Shown here in pieces: positions 63,401 through 64,000 of a DNA stretch of 64,000 nt (its first letter is position 1; every line of letters begins with the position of its first letter). Source of the DNA: Streptomyces ruber (GTDB lineage: Bacteria > Actinomycetota > Actinomycetes > Streptomycetales > Streptomycetaceae); NCBI RefSeq assembly GCF_014648075.1, contig NZ_BMQK01000003.1, forward strand, positions 682,001 through 746,000, read 5' to 3'. Position numbers and translations under genes: made by a program. The notes under the pieces are model-generated. The model was not told where the DNA came from and ran no database searches. It saw nothing but the letters and a program-made list of their open reading frames with translations.

Positions 63401-64000
63401 CGCTGATGTCGGTGGAGCTGCGCGACGCGCTGTCGGCCGCCACCGGACTGCGCCTGCCCAGCGGACTCCTCTTCGACCGCCCCACGCCCGCCGCGCTCAT
63501 CGAGCACCTGAGCACCCTGCTCGCGGGGGAGAGCGCCGCGACCGACGACGTGGCGCCGGCCGCCGAGGCGTCCACGGAACCCATCGCCATCGTGGGCATG
63601 GCCTGCCGCTACCCGGGTGGCATCGCCTCGCCCGAGGACCTGTGGCGGCTGCTCGCCGACGGCGGCGACGCGATCTCCGGCTTCCCCACCGACCGCGGCT
63701 GGGACGAGGAACTCTTCGACCGCGACCCGGGGAAGAACGGCAAGAGCTCCGTGCGCGAGGGCGGCTTCCTGCACGACGCCGCCCTGTTCGACAACACCCT
63801 CTTCGGGATCTCCCCGCGCGAGGCGCTGGGCATGGACCCGCAGCAGCGGCTGCTGCTGGAGACCGCCTGGGAGGCCCTGGAGCGGGCCGGCCTGGACGCG
63901 GACACGCTGCGCGGCTCCCGTACCGGCGTGTTCGTCGGCGCCACGGCCCTCGACTACGGCCCCCGGATGCACCAGGCCCCCGACACCGTGGAGGGCCACG
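60463..64000 (+). CDS. modular type I polyketide synthase, KSQ loading module and start of module 1 (truncated by window end)
   Basis: At least 1,179 residues in one frame. Domains: KSQ (about 18-450) with the active-site Cys replaced by Gln208 in DSAQSSS, so it decarboxylates rather than condenses; AT (about 567-880) with GQGSQ (575-579), nucleophile Ser658 in GHSIGE and HAFH (757-760), the malonyl-specific signature; ACP with Ser980 in GFDSL; then a second KS from about 1040, cut before its active site. The loading module thus turns malonyl into an acetyl starter. An unusual Gly/Glu/Ser-rich insert lies near residues 65-90 of the first KS. ATG at 60463, GGAAGGG 12 bases upstream. Continues past the window. 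Confidence 0.95.
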   Translation, partial: MTNEQHLGTSAARAGGDEAIAVVGVSCRLPGADGPAGFWELLSTGTSAVTGVPEGRWRPVTAGPGAEEAGEGSGSADAGAGEGADSGEDAGSGMRRGGFLDRVDTFDAAFFGISPREAVTMDPQQRLVLELAWEALEDAGIVPAALAGSRTAVFVGTLRDDYSALLYQHGERAITQHTMAGVNRGVIANRVSYHLGLRGPSLTVDSAQSSSLVAVHLACESLRSGESEAAVVAGVNLNILAESAVSEERFGGLSPDGTAYTFDARANGFVRGEGGGAVILKPLARAVADGDRVYGVILASAVNNDGATPGLTVPDRASQEQVLREAYAKAAVDPATVQYVELHGTGTPVGDPIEAAALGAVLGAGRAPERALRVGSVKTNIGHLEGAAGIVGLIKALLALSHRTIPASLNFETPNPRIPLAELGLRVQSTPSAWPEPDRTLLAGVSSFGMGGTNAHVVLAEHPAPEPAPAPRPASGPASEPSPVPWVVSGRTTAALRDQAARLHAAVTADTSLDPADVGLTLAAHRTVFEHRAVVLGDGRDTLLEGLAALAALAPAPGVVTGTARPGGPALVFTGQGSQRVGMGSGLRRAFPVFAEAFDEVCAHLDPLLDRPLSEVIDSGDGLDDTGYTQPAIFAVEVALYRLVASWGVVPSFVAGHSIGEIAAAHAAGVLSLDDAARLVAARGRLMQALPSGGVMVAVRAAEEEVAELLADEPAAAVAAVNGPLSTVVSGAEEAVERITARLCAQGRTVRRLTVSHAFHSPLMDPMLADFRRAVADLTFHEPTVPAVSTVTGRPVGPGEWSSPEYWVEQIRRPVRFLDAVRALEAAGAPTLLELGPDGVCSAMAVEGLDDTDATTPVAALRSGRPEPATLLTAVATAFVRGADVDWPAVPAVEGGRRVPLPTYAFQRERYWVTGTARAAALPQDLPAPEAAPAPAPAAVTADLADLTGLVTAQIAAVLEYSGDRRVEPHTSFKELGFDSLMSVELRDALSAATGLRLPSGLLFDRPTPAALIEHLSTLLAGESAATDDVAPAAEASTEPIAIVGMACRYPGGIASPEDLWRLLADGGDAISGFPTDRGWDEELFDRDPGKNGKSSVREGGFLHDAALFDNTLFGISPREALGMDPQQRLLLETAWEALERAGLDADTLRGSRTGVFVGATALDYGPRMHQAPDTVEGH

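Noticed and set aside
45448..64000. Calling the cluster coelimycin
   Set aside because: Gene content overlaps but SARP types, SnoaL-like pair and gene order differ, and most of the PKS is outside the window.

Overview
This window is high-GC actinomycete DNA, almost certainly from a Streptomyces. The GC content, dense GTGA/ATGA overlaps, a conservon, a cytoplasmic contractile injection system of the Streptomyces type, SARP regulators and a modular type I PKS all point that way. Rare TTA (bldA-dependent) codons sit almost only in regulatory genes. I saw no tRNA, rRNA, CRISPR array, insertion sequence or phage integrase.

Left part (1-15,700). A GH15 trehalase/glucoamylase-like gene converges on a polyprenol-phosphate-mannose-dependent mannosyltransferase. 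Next comes a two-gene split transketolase led by a near-perfect SoxR box and apparently leaderless. Facing it is an indole prenyltransferase (DMATS family) and tryptophanase pair, expected to make prenylated indoles. Upstream lies a conservon (cvnA-B-C-D) ending in a CYP157-like P450 without the ExxR motif. A multispan membrane protein, a VOC protein and decayed LacI-type regulator pieces on opposite strands finish the segment.

Middle (15,700-38,400). A complete contractile injection system (eCIS) reads leftward. It holds an extracytoplasmic beta-propeller protein, cap, AAA+ ATPase, sheath, tube, tail-assembly protein, a 52-aa DUF6760-like gene, a 1,080-aa disordered protein, a second tube protein, LysM adaptor, spike, PAAR tip, gp25, two baseplate proteins and a CisA-like bitopic zinc-ribbon protein. 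A NarL/LuxR regulator with a TTA codon and an atypical receiver sits at its head, divergent from a bitopic Ig-like protein.

Right part (38,400-64,000). A solitary TOPRIM protein is followed by a leftward operon of quinone oxidoreductase, Old Yellow Enzyme (apparently frameshifted at its 5' end) and MarR, headed by repeated palindromic operators. The rest looks like the left side of a modular polyketide cluster: FAD monooxygenase, epoxide-hydrolase-like protein, NmrA-like protein, three SARP regulators, FMN reductase, type II thioesterase, class III aminotransferase, flavin reductase, two SnoaL/NTF2-like proteins, and the start of a type I PKS with a decarboxylating KSQ loading module and a malonyl-type AT. 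The mix recalls clusters that release the chain reductively and transaminate it to polyketide alkaloids. That is inference, because the releasing domain is outside the window.

The observations I rate highest are the SoxR box on the leaderless transketolase pair, the concentration of TTA codons in the regulators of three separate systems, the PimR-like SARPs with inactivated cyclase and ATPase modules, the DMATS-tryptophanase pair with a hairpin in its leader, and the frameshifted OYE gene next to an 8-copy heptamer repeat.
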